DNA of 64,000 nt from Lachnospiraceae bacterium. Lineage in GTDB: Bacteria > Bacillota > Clostridia > Lachnospirales > Lachnospiraceae. Positions 45,188 through 55,570 of the stretch are shown here, in pieces. The position numbers and the translations under genes were made by a program. The notes under the pieces are model-generated. The model searched no databases, was not told the origin of the DNA, and saw nothing but the letters and a program-made list of their open reading frames with translations. Positions within the stretch are counted from its first letter, which is position 1; every line of letters begins with the position of its first letter. The stretch is from positions 50,520 through 114,519 of the forward strand of contig RYVZ01000007.1 in NCBI GenBank assembly GCA_003979345.1. The letters run 5' to 3'.

Positions 45188-46402
45188 ATGAAAGCAGCAT
45201 TCTTGATTTTGGAAGACGGTACCGTGTTTGAAGGGTATCAGATCGGCGCTGAGAAAGAGGTCATCAGTGAGATCGTGTTCAACACCTCGATGGCGGGGTA
45301 TTTGGAAGTTTTGACTGATCCGTCCTATGCAGGACAAGCCGTATGCATGACTTATCCGCTGATCGGTAATTACGGGATCTGTCACGAGGACATGGAGTCA
45401 AAACAGCCATGGCCCGACGGCTTCATTGTCAGGGAATTGTCTGCAGTTCCGAGCAACTTTAGAAGTGACGAGACAATCCAGAGCTTTCTTTTGCGGCATG
45501 ATGTGCCGGGCATTGCCGGAATCGATACACGCGCCCTTGTGAAACTTCTTCGTGAGAAGGGCACAATGAACGGCATGATCACCACGAACGAGCAATTCAG
45601 CATCGAATCCATTCTTCCCAGATTAAAAGAATATCGGACCGGTAAGGTCGTCGAGAGAGTGACCTGCAGGGAGTCCTATGTGATAGAGGGAACAAAGGAC
45701 CTCGCCGAAAACGGTCCTGTATCCGGTTCGTCGCATTTTGACGCAGAACAATACGCGCGCTATGCGGGCGGAGATCTTAACGCGAGGGAGAAGCGTCCTT
45801 CGCTTGTGCGCGGGTTAAACGGCGCAGGGCTCCGCGTCGCGCTGCTCGACTTCGGCGCAAAAGACAATATTGCGCATTCCCTTGCCCAGCGGGGCTGTCA
45901 GGTCACGGTCTGGCCGGCAGGCACGGCGGCAGCAGACATCATTTCTTCGAAGCCGGACGGCATTATGTTAAGCAACGGTCCCGGCGACCCGAAGGAGTGT
46001 ACGGACATCATTGCGCAGCTTGCAAAACTATATGAGACGGATATTCCGATTTTCGGTATCTGCCTCGGTCATCAGCTCATGGCGCTTGCCACGGGCGCGG
46101 ATACGTTTAAGATGAAATACGGACATCGCGGCGGCAATCATCCGGTAAAAGACTTATCGACGGGCAGGGTCTATATCACGTCGCAGAATCACGGTTATGT
46201 CGTCGATATGGATAAACTCGATCCCAAGACTGCGGTACCGGCGTTTATCAACGTCAACGACGGCACAAACGAGGGCTTGTCTTATACGGGCAAACGGATT
46301 TTTACCGTGCAGTACCATCCCGAAGCGTGCGCGGGACCGCAGGACTCCGCGTATCTGTTCGACCGGTTTATCAAGATGATGGAGGAATACAAGAATGCCT
46401 AA
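45188..46402 (+). CDS. carA: Carbamoyl-phosphate synthase small subunit
   Basis: 404 residues, slightly long for the family (about 360-380) owing to a segment SGSSHFDAEQYARYAGGDLN before the glutaminase domain. The domain carries GICLGHQLMALATG (Cys nucleophile) and the YHPEA His-Glu pair. CarA supplies ammonia from glutamine to CarB for arginine and pyrimidine synthesis. GAAGGGA lies about 13 bases upstream. It overlaps carB by 8 bases. Confidence 0.95.
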   Translation: MKAAFLILEDGTVFEGYQIGAEKEVISEIVFNTSMAGYLEVLTDPSYAGQAVCMTYPLIGNYGICHEDMESKQPWPDGFIVRELSAVPSNFRSDETIQSFLLRHDVPGIAGIDTRALVKLLREKGTMNGMITTNEQFSIESILPRLKEYRTGKVVERVTCRESYVIEGTKDLAENGPVSGSSHFDAEQYARYAGGDLNAREKRPSLVRGLNGAGLRVALLDFGAKDNIAHSLAQRGCQVTVWPAGTAAADIISSKPDGIMLSNGPGDPKECTDIIAQLAKLYETDIPIFGICLGHQLMALATGADTFKMKYGHRGGNHPVKDLSTGRVYITSQNHGYVVDMDKLDPKTAVPAFINVNDGTNEGLSYTGKRIFTVQYHPEACAGPQDSAYLFDRFIKMMEEYKNA

Positions 46403-49400
46403 GAATCCTAATATCAAAAAGGTACTGGTGATCGGCTCGGGACCGATCGTGATCGGACAGGCGGCGGAATTTGACTATGCCGGCACACAGGCATGCCGTT
46501 CGCTGAAAGAGGAAGGCGTCGAGGTCATTTTGGTCAACTCCAATCCCGCGACGATCATGACGGACGGGGATATTGCAGATAAAGTATACATAGAACCGCT
46601 TTCTGCGCGCGTCTTGGAGCAGATCATCTTAAAAGAGCAGCCGGACAGCGTGCTGCCGACGCTTGGCGGGCAGGCGGGCTTAAACTTAGGCATGGAGCTT
46701 GCGGAATCCGGTTTTCTTGCGGAACACGGCGTGAAGCTGATCGGTACGACGGCTATGACGATCAAAAAGGCGGAAGACCGTCTTGAGTTTAAGAATACGA
46801 TGGAAAAACTCGGGGAGCCGGTTGCTGCGTCCCTCGTGGTAGAGAGTATTGAGGATGGCGTGGCTTTTGCGAAAAAGATCGGTTATCCGGTCGTTCTGCG
46901 TCCGGCTTACACACTTGGAGGTTCCGGCGGCGGCATCGCCCACGATCAGGCGCAGTTGGAGGAGATCCTTGAGAACGGGCTTCGTCTTTCCCGTGTCGGA
47001 CAGGTGCTTGTCGAGCGCTGTATCGCGGGGTGGAAAGAGATCGAGTATGAAGTGATGCGGGACGGCGCGGGCAATGTGATCACGGTCTGCAACATGGAAA
47101 ATATCGATCCGGTCGGCGTGCATACCGGCGACAGTATTGTTGTCGCACCGTCGCAGACGCTTTCGGATAAAGAATATCAGATGCTGCGCACGTCCGCGCT
47201 TAATATCATCAGTGAGCTTGAGATCACGGGAGGATGCAACGTTCAGTTTGCGCTGCACCCGACCAGTTTTGAGTATTGTGTCATTGAGGTCAATCCGCGC
47301 GTGAGCCGTTCTTCTGCACTGGCTTCGAAAGCGACGGGGTATCCGATCGCAAAAGTCGCAGCAAAGATCGCACTCGGCTATACGCTTGATGAGATCAAAA
47401 ACGCGATCACGGGCAAGACTTATGCAAGCTTTGAGCCGACGCTCGATTATTGCGTTGTGAAGCTGCCAAGGCTTCCGTTCGATAAATTTATTACTGCCAA
47501 AAGAACATTGACCACGCAGATGAAAGCAACCGGCGAGGTCATGAGCATCTGTACGAACTTCGAGGGAGCGCTCATGAAAGCGCTGCGCTCGTTGGAACAG
47601 CATGTGGATAGCTTAAGAAGCTATGATTTTACCGCGCTTACCAAAGAAGAACTGCTTCAGCGTCTGCAGATCGTTGATGACCAGCGCATTTTCGTGATTG
47701 CCGAGGCGCTTCGAAAAGGCATAAGCTATGACGAGATTCATACTGTCACGATGGTGGACGTCTGGTTTATTGATAAACTTGCGGCGCTTGTCGCAATGGA
47801 GGACAAACTGGAGAAAGAGGAACTCACGGTTCCGCTTTTGAAAGAAGCAAAGCGCATGGAGTTTCCGGACAATGTGATTGCTGCCCTGACCGGGAAGACG
47901 CAGGATGAGATCAAAAAGGTGCGTTATGAAAACGGTATCGTGGCGGCTTATAAGATGGTTGATACCTGCGCTGCGGAATTTGAGGCGGCAACACCGTATT
48001 ACTATTCGGTTTATGACGGCGAAAATGAAGCGGTACAGACAAAGCCGGAAAAGAAAGTACTCGTGCTTGGCTCCGGTCCGATCCGCATCGGGCAGGGAAT
48101 CGAGTTTGATTACTGCTCGGTCCACGCGACATGGGCGTTTGCCAAAGAAGGTTATGAGACCATTATCATCAACAACAATCCCGAGACGGTCAGCACGGAT
48201 TTTGATATTGCGGATAAGCTGTATTTTGAACCACTGACGCCGGAAGATGTGGAGAATATCGTCAATATCGAGAAGCCGGATGGAGCGGTCGTCCAGTTCG
48301 GCGGGCAGACTGCGATCAAGCTGACGGAGAGCCTGATGAAGATGGGCGTTCCGATCCTCGGCACAAAGGCGGAGGACGTCGATGCGGCGGAGGACAGGGA
48401 ACTGTTCGACCGGATCCTGCAGGAGACGGAGATTCCGCGTGCGGCGGGCGGCACGGTCTATACCGCGGAGCAGGCAAAAGAGGTCGCGAACCGGCTCGGC
48501 TATCCGGTGCTTGTCAGACCGTCCTATGTGCTGGGCGGGCAGGGCATGCAGATCGCGTTATCCGACGCGGAGATTGAAGAATTTATGGCGGTCATCAATC
48601 GCTACGAGCAGGATCATCCGATTCTGGTAGACAAATATCTGATGGGCAAGGAATTGGAAGTGGACGCCGTCTGTGACGGAGAGGATATTCTGATTCCGGG
48701 CATCATGGAACATATCGAGCGCACGGGCGTGCATTCGGGAGACAGTATATCCGTATATCCGGCGCATACGGTCAGCGATAAGGTAAAGGAGACGATCGCC
48801 GAGTATTCGCGCAGGCTTGCAAAAGCGCTGCACGTCAGAGGGCTGATCAATATCCAGTTTATCGCGGTGGGTGACGAGGTGTATGTCATTGAGGTCAATC
48901 CCCGTTCCAGCCGCACCGTTCCGTATATCAGTAAAGTGACGGGCATACCGATCGTGGAGCTTGCGACGAAGGTCATCATCGGCAATACGATCCGTGGACT
49001 CGGTTATGAGCCGGGCTTACAGCCGGAGGCGGATTATGTCGCGATAAAGATGCCGGTATTCTCATTTGAAAAAATAAGAGGCGCCGAGATCAGCTTAGGA
49101 CCGGAGATGAAATCGACCGGAGAATGCTTAGGTATCGGCAAAACATTCCGTGAAGCGCTGTATAAAGCGTTTCTCGGAGCGGGAGTCGATTTGCCGAAAT
49201 ATAAGCAGATGATCATTACCGTGAAGGATGCGGATAAAGGTGAGGCGATCGAGATCGGACAGCGTTTTGAGAAGTTAGGTTATAAGATTTATGCGACCAG
49301 AAGTACGGCGCAGGCGCTTTCCGATGCGGGAGTAAAGGCGCGTAAAGTCAATAAGATCAATCAGGAGTCGCCGACGGTCATGGATCTGATCTTAGGGCAC

Positions 49401-49607
49401 CGGATCGATCTGGTCATTGATACGCCGACACAGGGCAGAGATAAATCCAGAGACGGATTTTTGATCCGACGGACTGCGATCGAGACCGGCGTCAACTGTT
49501 TGACATCGCTCGATACAGCGCGTGCACTTGTGACAAGTCTGGAACATGCGGGGGATACAGAGATGACCCTCATTGATGTTGCGCAGATCGCAAAGCGTTC
49601 CTGCTGA
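46395..49607 (+). CDS. carB: Carbamoyl-phosphate synthase large subunit
   Basis: 1070 residues, the expected length. Two homologous ATP-grasp halves, each with a GSGPIVIGQAAEFDY / GSGPIRIGQGIEFDY opening, PSYVLGGQGMQI-type ATP loops, and a C-terminal allosteric domain. It makes carbamoyl phosphate from bicarbonate, ATP and the ammonia from CarA. Its ATG lies inside the end of carA, so translation is coupled. Confidence 0.98.
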   Translation: MPKNPNIKKVLVIGSGPIVIGQAAEFDYAGTQACRSLKEEGVEVILVNSNPATIMTDGDIADKVYIEPLSARVLEQIILKEQPDSVLPTLGGQAGLNLGMELAESGFLAEHGVKLIGTTAMTIKKAEDRLEFKNTMEKLGEPVAASLVVESIEDGVAFAKKIGYPVVLRPAYTLGGSGGGIAHDQAQLEEILENGLRLSRVGQVLVERCIAGWKEIEYEVMRDGAGNVITVCNMENIDPVGVHTGDSIVVAPSQTLSDKEYQMLRTSALNIISELEITGGCNVQFALHPTSFEYCVIEVNPRVSRSSALASKATGYPIAKVAAKIALGYTLDEIKNAITGKTYASFEPTLDYCVVKLPRLPFDKFITAKRTLTTQMKATGEVMSICTNFEGALMKALRSLEQHVDSLRSYDFTALTKEELLQRLQIVDDQRIFVIAEALRKGISYDEIHTVTMVDVWFIDKLAALVAMEDKLEKEELTVPLLKEAKRMEFPDNVIAALTGKTQDEIKKVRYENGIVAAYKMVDTCAAEFEAATPYYYSVYDGENEAVQTKPEKKVLVLGSGPIRIGQGIEFDYCSVHATWAFAKEGYETIIINNNPETVSTDFDIADKLYFEPLTPEDVENIVNIEKPDGAVVQFGGQTAIKLTESLMKMGVPILGTKAEDVDAAEDRELFDRILQETEIPRAAGGTVYTAEQAKEVANRLGYPVLVRPSYVLGGQGMQIALSDAEIEEFMAVINRYEQDHPILVDKYLMGKELEVDAVCDGEDILIPGIMEHIERTGVHSGDSISVYPAHTVSDKVKETIAEYSRRLAKALHVRGLINIQFIAVGDEVYVIEVNPRSSRTVPYISKVTGIPIVELATKVIIGNTIRGLGYEPGLQPEADYVAIKMPVFSFEKIRGAEISLGPEMKSTGECLGIGKTFREALYKAFLGAGVDLPKYKQMIITVKDADKGEAIEIGQRFEKLGYKIYATRSTAQALSDAGVKARKVNKINQESPTVMDLILGHRIDLVIDTPTQGRDKSRDGFLIRRTAIETGVNCLTSLDTARALVTSLEHAGDTEMTLIDVAQIAKRSC

Positions 49608-49776
49608 CCGGAATTTGTGGCAGTAAAAAAAGAAAGGCTTCTGCAAATATATTCAAATGATATCTGATCCGACCGGTTTATCGGAAATACAGAACGAATA
49701 ATGAATCAAGAAAGGAAGACTGCGATTATTTGAAAAGATAGATAACAGAATAGTCGGGAGAAAACGTAAATAGCGG

Positions 49777-52050
49777 ATGAAATCATTAAAAATGACGAAC
49801 AGCGACCTGTATCATATCGTGATCCGCTCGGCTGCAGCATATATTTTGAGTGCGATCATCAGTCTGATCTTTCTGATCACGACGTATCAGTCTTATGCAA
49901 GGAATGTGAAAGAAAGACAGCCTGCGATGGTGGAACACGCCAAAACTCTTGTCGATGAAAAAGTGACGGATCTGGAGCGGCTGCTCACAGAGACCGGACG
50001 AAACCTGGCAGCAGTTTCAGGGGACAATATTGCATCGTATAGAACAGTCTTGGATTTCGCTAGAAGAACCGGGGGTTTTGAGACGGTTGTCTATATAACA
50101 GGCGGAAAAATATATGCTGACGGTTCCGGACTTGATGCGGATGCCATCATGCTAAGATATGAGGAAATACAGGCGGCGGAATCGGGAAAAGTACATAGTA
50201 TAGAAAATTTGTGGGAGGAAGGGGATCTGTTCCTTTTATTTCCACTGCAGATCACAAAAGAGGACGGGCAGAGCGGGACGCTTGCTGCGATTTACGATTG
50301 CAACGCACTTGCGGGCGGAAGTATGTTCGAAGAGCTTCATCCGCAGAGCGCCTGCTGGCTGATCGAAAACGAGGGGAAGATTCTGTCTTATCATGCCAAT
50401 AGTGCCGTGAATATTGTGCAAGTACCGTCTAACAACTTTTTTATGCAGATGTATGATCTGACGGAGGGGAGCAGAAATTCTAAAAGCCGTGTGCAGCAGA
50501 TGCGTCATGCGGCACAGACCGAAGCCATGCAGTCACTTGAGGTGGAAACAGAGAAGTCCCATACCTGTCTGATCATGCTCTGCGGGCTTGATCAGATGGA
50601 AGGATATTCTGTAGCGACCGTGACGGATTTGAATGTGCAGAACAGCTTTATTTTTCGTTTTCTCCGAAAGACCATCCTGATGCTGCTCCTTCTTTTTGCC
50701 GTGAGTGCGACAGCGGTGCTTTTTATATGGATCTATGTGAAAGGCGTAACGTCCAAAATGGAGACCATTGCTTATGCGGATGATGTCACGAAAGGGAAGA
50801 ACATCAATTATTTCCGTAAAGAAGTTGCCAATATCCTGCAGAATCACAGTGAGACGCCTTATATTGTCCAACGCTTTGATATCTCTAATTTCCGCTACTT
50901 AAATGAGGCATACGGGCACATGCGTGCAGATGATGTACTGAAAGCATGTGTTGATATTTATAAAAAAGTTTATTCAACGAAAGAATTATGTGTAAGAATG
51001 GATTCTGACCAGTTCGTGACGCTGACCGTGAACGATAGCGATGTCAACGAGCGTCGGGAACAGTATATGAAGGAAGTAAACGAATACACGATTGCTAACG
51101 GCATCACCTATCCGATTCGTATGAAGTACGGCATTTATCAGCTGCGTAAACAGGATCGTGACGTGGATGTCATGATCGACCGGGCAAATGCGGCGAGGCG
51201 TTCGCTAAACGGCAACGAGGTGGAGAGTGTTGCATACTATACGGACGCGATCATGCGCAATATGAGCAAGGTCAATAAGATCGAATCTGAAATGCAGCAG
51301 GCGCTTGATAATGGCGAGTTTCAAGTATATCTTCAGGCAAAATGGGATATCGTGAATGATCATGTCGCCGGCGCGGAAGCGCTTGTGCGCTGGATCCGCC
51401 CCGAGGGAAATATGGTGTTCCCGGATGAGTTCATCCCGGTGTTTGAGAAGAACGGATTTATCGGAAAGCTCGATTTTTATATGTTGGAAAATGTGTGCAA
51501 GAAAATGCGCGCGGTTCTTGATGCGGGCGGCGTGATCTATCCGATCTCCGTGAATCAGTCGCGTGTGCTGCTGCACAGTCCCGAATATATCGAACGTGTG
51601 AGGACATTACTTGAAACCTGCCGGATCCCGAAAGAATACATTGAGCTGGAGGTCACAGAGACGGCGCTGTTTGACGACCGCGACCGCATGATTTCCGTGC
51701 TTCGGGCAATGAAAAAGGAAGGCATCAAGCTGTCGATGGATGATTTCGGTTCGGGATATTCTTCGCTGAACACATTAAAGGATATGCCTTTTGACGTCTT
51801 AAAGATCGACCGGGAATTTTTCAGCGAGGCAGTCACATCGGATTCGAGTACATTGATCCTGCATAAGATCATTGAGATGGCGGACGGACTCGGCATGGAA
51901 GTGATCTGCGAGGGCGTCGAGAACGAGCAGCAGGTAGAACTGCTCCGGAGCATCGGTTGCAGGCGTGTACAGGGCTATTATTATGCGAAACCGGTTCCGG
52001 CGGAAAAATATATCCAAAGCTATTGCGAAGTCATGGAGGGAGTTTCATAG
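49777..52050 (+). CDS. Membrane GGDEF-EAL protein, probable c-di-GMP phosphodiesterase
   Basis: 757 residues. A membrane helix (about 16-37), an extracytoplasmic sensor of roughly 250 residues, a second helix (about 296-320), a GGDEF domain whose signature is degenerate (RMDSDQF instead of GGDEF), and an EAL domain with all key residues: EAL in GAEALVRW, N in SVNQSR, E in LEVTETAL, DDFGSGYSS, K in LKIDREF, and EGVENEQQ. It is therefore likely to hydrolyse c-di-GMP and not to make it, with the GGDEF domain as a regulatory GTP site at most. No partner gene is adjacent. Confidence 0.93.
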   Translation: MKSLKMTNSDLYHIVIRSAAAYILSAIISLIFLITTYQSYARNVKERQPAMVEHAKTLVDEKVTDLERLLTETGRNLAAVSGDNIASYRTVLDFARRTGGFETVVYITGGKIYADGSGLDADAIMLRYEEIQAAESGKVHSIENLWEEGDLFLLFPLQITKEDGQSGTLAAIYDCNALAGGSMFEELHPQSACWLIENEGKILSYHANSAVNIVQVPSNNFFMQMYDLTEGSRNSKSRVQQMRHAAQTEAMQSLEVETEKSHTCLIMLCGLDQMEGYSVATVTDLNVQNSFIFRFLRKTILMLLLLFAVSATAVLFIWIYVKGVTSKMETIAYADDVTKGKNINYFRKEVANILQNHSETPYIVQRFDISNFRYLNEAYGHMRADDVLKACVDIYKKVYSTKELCVRMDSDQFVTLTVNDSDVNERREQYMKEVNEYTIANGITYPIRMKYGIYQLRKQDRDVDVMIDRANAARRSLNGNEVESVAYYTDAIMRNMSKVNKIESEMQQALDNGEFQVYLQAKWDIVNDHVAGAEALVRWIRPEGNMVFPDEFIPVFEKNGFIGKLDFYMLENVCKKMRAVLDAGGVIYPISVNQSRVLLHSPEYIERVRTLLETCRIPKEYIELEVTETALFDDRDRMISVLRAMKKEGIKLSMDDFGSGYSSLNTLKDMPFDVLKIDREFFSEAVTSDSSTLILHKIIEMADGLGMEVICEGVENEQQVELLRSIGCRRVQGYYYAKPVPAEKYIQSYCEVMEGVS

Positions 52051-52055
52051 AGGAA

Positions 52056-52814
52056 ATGAGTGAGGCGGCGCAAAATGGCAGGAAGGGGCGACCGGCTGCG
52101 CAGGAGTCCGGTAAAGATGCAGCCGGTCGTGACAGACTGCAAAACAAACGAAATTATCAGAAGGAGCTTGACCGTCTTTTAGGCGGCATGCCCGCCGGAA
52201 AGCATTCTCTGCTGCTGCATAGCTGCTGCGCGCCATGCAGCAGTTATTGTTTGGAGTATCTGCGGGAATACTTTCGTATCACTGTGTTCTTTTTTAATCC
52301 GAACATTACGGAACAGGCGGAATATGAGAAACGCGCTGCGGAAGAAAAACGTCTGATCGCGGCATACAATGAGCAGATAGAAAGCGGGCGTTTTGACGGG
52401 ATGCACTCGACTGCGGACGCGCAGCGCATCGAAATCATGGAGGGGCGGTACTGTCCGCAGGATTTTTTTGAAATAGTAAAAGGCTTTGAGCAATGTCCGG
52501 AGGGCGGGGAGCGCTGCCTGCACTGCTATGAGCTGCGCCTGCGGGAGACCGCACAGACGGCGGCGCGCGGCAGGTTCGATTTTTTCACGACAACGCTTTC
52601 AATCAGCCCGCTGAAACATGCAGCCGCGTTAAACGACATCGGCGGAAGGCTTGCGGAAGAATACGGTGTGCCGTATCTGTATTCCGATTTCAAAAAGAAA
52701 AACGGTTATAAACGTTCGATTGAATTGTCGGCGCAGTTCGGGCTTTACCGGCAGGACTACTGCGGCTGTGTTTTTTCGAGGGCGGAGCGTGAGCGGAGAA
52801 AAGCCGAAGACTGA
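52056..52814 (+). CDS. queH: Epoxyqueuosine reductase QueH
   Basis: 252 residues. Cysteine motifs LHSCCAPCSSYC, RCLHCYELRLRETA and DYCGC match QueH (DUF208), which reduces epoxyqueuosine to queuosine in tRNA using iron-sulfur chemistry. The start at 52056 is a best guess: AGAGGA lies very close upstream, and GGAGGG farther away; an upstream start inside the GGDEF-EAL gene is less likely. It is followed by argS 24 bases downstream. Confidence 0.9.
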   Translation: MSEAAQNGRKGRPAAQESGKDAAGRDRLQNKRNYQKELDRLLGGMPAGKHSLLLHSCCAPCSSYCLEYLREYFRITVFFFNPNITEQAEYEKRAAEEKRLIAAYNEQIESGRFDGMHSTADAQRIEIMEGRYCPQDFFEIVKGFEQCPEGGERCLHCYELRLRETAQTAARGRFDFFTTTLSISPLKHAAALNDIGGRLAEEYGVPYLYSDFKKKNGYKRSIELSAQFGLYRQDYCGCVFSRAERERRKAED

Positions 52815-52837
52815 TAGAGAGGAGTATATGACAAATC

Positions 52838-54604
52838 ATGAAACCATTATTGGAATTGTTATCGGAGGAAATGGGAAAGGCATTTGAAGCGGCGGGGTAT
52901 GCGCCTGAGCTTGGGCGCGTGACAGTCTCTAACCGTCCCGATTTATGCGAGTATCAGTGCAACGGGGCGATGGCGGGGGCAAAGCAGTATCATAAAGCGC
53001 CCATGATCATTGCCGGGGAAGCGGCGGAAGCATTAAAAGATCATTCCATATTTGCGGAAGTCTGCGTTGCGGCGCCCGGTTTCCTGAATCTGAAGCTTTC
53101 CGAATCCTGCGTGGCGGATTATCTGAATGGGATGCGGACGGCGGAGAAATTTGGGTTTGAGCCTGCAGGCGGCGTTAAAAAGATCATCATCGATTACGGC
53201 GGACCGAATGTGGCGAAACCGCTCCATGTCGGGCATCTGCGTTCCGCAGTCATCGGCGAGAGCATCAAGCGCATCTGCCGCTATGCGGGGCATGAGGTCA
53301 TCGGCGATATCCATATGGGAGACTGGGGGCTTCAGATGGGGCTCATCATTTATGAGCTTTCGTTAAGAAAACCGAAGCTTCCTTATTTTGATGATGAATT
53401 TGCGGGAGAGTACCCTCATGAGGCGCCGTTTACGATTTCGGAACTGGAGGAGATCTATCCGTCGGCGAGCGCAAAGTCCAAAGAGGATGCGGACTATAAG
53501 CAAAAAGCAATGGAAGCAACGCAGAGGCTGCAGAGCGGCGTGCGTGGTTACCGTGCGTTATGGAAGCATATTATAGCGGTATCGATCGCTGACTTGAAAA
53601 AGAATTATGACGAGCTGGATGTATCCTTTGATCTGTGGAAAGGAGAATCCGATGTGCATGAGCTGATTCCCGTGATGGTGGAGGAAATGAAGAAAGGCGG
53701 TTACGCCTATCTGAGTGACGGCGCGCTTGTTGTGGATGTCAAAGAGGAAAGTGATACGAAGGAGGTTCCGCCCTGTATTCTCTTAAAATCGGATGGAGCG
53801 GCGCTCTATAACACAACCGACCTTGCGACGATCAAGGACCGGATGGCGCAGTATCAGCCGGATATGATCATTTACCTGACCGATAAGCGGCAGGATTTAT
53901 ATTTTGAGCAGGTATTTCGCTGTGCGAGAAAGACGGGATTGGTACAGCCGGAGACAGAACTTGTGCATATCAGCTTTGGAACGGTCAACGGCAAAGACGG
54001 CAAACCGTTCAAAACGCGCGAGGGCGGCGTTATGCGTCTGGAAACGCTGATCCGCGAGATCAAAGAAGAAATGTTCCGTAAGATCATGGAGGGGCATGCG
54101 GAGTCTGAGGAGGAGGCGCGCGCTACGGCGGATATCGTCGGACTTTCGGCGATCAAGTATGGCGATCTTTCGAATCAGGCGTCAAAGGACTATATTTTTG
54201 ACGTGGACCGCTTCACTTCCTTTGAGGGCGATACCGGACCGTATATCCTCTATACGATCGTGCGGATCAAGTCGATCCTGACGAAATATACAGAGGGCGG
54301 AAAAACGCTTGCCGGTCATAGGCTGTCGGAGGCAAAGAGCGAATCGGAAAAAGCCCTGATGCTTGCACTTGCCGGATTTAACGCCATGATCGCGGGAGCG
54401 GTAGAAGAGCTTGCGCCGCACAGGGTCTGCGCATATATTTATGATCTCTCTAATGCGTTCAACCGTTTTTATCATGAGACCAAGATTCTGACTGAGACCA
54501 ATGAAAAGACGCAGGGGGGCTGGATCGCACTGCTCATGCTGACCAAGGATGTATTGGAAGCCTGCATTGAGCTTTTGGGATTTGCGGCGCCAGAGAGAAT
54601 GTAG
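52838..54604 (+). CDS. argS: Arginyl-tRNA synthetase
   Basis: 588 residues. The N-terminal Add-1 domain is followed by the HIGH-type signature (KPLHVGHLRSAV) of class I synthetases, the catalytic insertion, and the C-terminal helical anticodon-binding domain (LYDLSNAFNRFYHET). The ATG at 52838 lies 13 bases after GGAG. It charges tRNA-Arg. It is in the same direction as queH and may share its transcript. Confidence 0.97.
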   Translation: MKPLLELLSEEMGKAFEAAGYAPELGRVTVSNRPDLCEYQCNGAMAGAKQYHKAPMIIAGEAAEALKDHSIFAEVCVAAPGFLNLKLSESCVADYLNGMRTAEKFGFEPAGGVKKIIIDYGGPNVAKPLHVGHLRSAVIGESIKRICRYAGHEVIGDIHMGDWGLQMGLIIYELSLRKPKLPYFDDEFAGEYPHEAPFTISELEEIYPSASAKSKEDADYKQKAMEATQRLQSGVRGYRALWKHIIAVSIADLKKNYDELDVSFDLWKGESDVHELIPVMVEEMKKGGYAYLSDGALVVDVKEESDTKEVPPCILLKSDGAALYNTTDLATIKDRMAQYQPDMIIYLTDKRQDLYFEQVFRCARKTGLVQPETELVHISFGTVNGKDGKPFKTREGGVMRLETLIREIKEEMFRKIMEGHAESEEEARATADIVGLSAIKYGDLSNQASKDYIFDVDRFTSFEGDTGPYILYTIVRIKSILTKYTEGGKTLAGHRLSEAKSESEKALMLALAGFNAMIAGAVEELAPHRVCAYIYDLSNAFNRFYHETKILTETNEKTQGGWIALLMLTKDVLEACIELLGFAAPERM

Positions 54605-54611
54605 TGTGAGA

Positions 54612-54727
54612 AGATGTTCTAATGCTCACAGCAGAGGCTGTTTCGCAAAGAACATCTAAATCTCACACCGAGAAATGCCTGAAATGCGGCATTTCACATC
54701 TGGATTTGAGATTTCGCAAGCGAAATC
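54612..54727. repeat. Palindromic element with CAGC-AGAG-GCTG core
   Basis: Three stem-loops: AGATGTTCT/AGAACATCT (54612-54657) enclosing CAGC-AGAG-GCTG, then GAAATGCC/GGCATTTC (54672-54695), then GATTTCG-CAAG-CGAAATC (54710-54727). The first shares its AGAG loop, inner stem and downstream AATCTCAC with 60121-60168. Confidence 0.75.
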
Positions 54728-54758
54728 ATGGAGATGAGTATAAAGCTGGGGAGATTCG

Positions 54759-55148
54759 ATGATCGATAAAGAGAGTTTTATGCCGCTGAACTTTTTTAAG
54801 AAGACGGACTATTTCGGGAGTCTGTCCGGTTTGCGGTACCGGATGGGGAAAGCGGCAGTGCCGTATACGGATGAGGAGCGCGCCGCACGGGAAACGGAAG
54901 GAAAACCGGTTGGTGACGATGAGCTAAAGACCGTGCTCCGGGCGACCATTTGGGAAGGACCTTTTTCTTATGGAAAGCATAATGCGGGAACCGAGTATCA
55001 TGAGGATTTTCCTTTTACGGCTGAGGGCATCGGCACGGCGGTTGACTGGATCAACGGCGAGTACGCGAGGGAGGAAGAACGCTGGCAGCAGGTGCCGTTT
55101 TGGACGCCTGAGATGAGCAGGGATTGGGAGGCGCGGCAGGATGTATAA
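54759..55148 (+). CDS. Conserved hypothetical protein
   Basis: 129 residues, acidic, no membrane segment. MPLNFFKKTDYFGSLSGLRY and YHEDFPFTAEGIGTAVDWIN look conserved, but I do not recognise a family. GGGGAG lies 6 bases upstream. It overlaps the start of a dead LysR gene. Confidence 0.65.
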   Translation: MIDKESFMPLNFFKKTDYFGSLSGLRYRMGKAAVPYTDEERAARETEGKPVGDDELKTVLRATIWEGPFSYGKHNAGTEYHEDFPFTAEGIGTAVDWINGEYAREEERWQQVPFWTPEMSRDWEARQDV

Positions 55149-55376
55149 TCCACAATTGGAGACATTTATCCGTGTAGCAGATGCCGGAAGCTTTAATAAG
55201 GCGGCAGAACAGGCATTCATTACACCTACTGCGGTCCAAAAGCAGTTAATCTGCTGGAGGCGGACTTAGGTGAACTGCTCCTTATTCCGGATGCCGTTCA
55301 TACGGACCTGTATGATAATATGAATGTCATTCCGTTTGATAAGATGGAGGACTTTTTCAGATTAAATCTGAGGTAA
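55141..55376 (+). pseudogene. LysR-family regulator, degraded
   Basis: ATG at 55141 begins MYNPQLETFIRVADAGSFNK and AAEQAFITPTAVQKQ, a LysR HTH. A one-base loss at about 55247 shifts the frame: the next frame reads NLLEADLGE, then jumps to LLLIPDAVHTDLYDNMNVIP, a C-terminal-type strand, with the middle ~200 residues deleted. Confidence 0.7.
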
Positions 55377-55570
55377 CCGTTGTATTGCATGTTTTTCTTA
55401 CACGGGACACACAAAGGGACATTGCCGGAAGATCCGGGAAATGACGGGCGGCACATTGTTTGAAATCCGTCTCAGGCAGGGCTGCTCCAGCGATTATGAT
55501 ACTACAAGAAAGACAGGGAAGAAAAGAAAACGGCGAGGGGTATCGTCCGGCTCAGGCGGAGCAGGAATAA

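Noticed and set aside
46686..47603. A 305-residue open frame on the minus strand inside carB
   Set aside because: It is fully antisense to a strongly conserved gene, has a basic, low-quality composition and no ribosome site.
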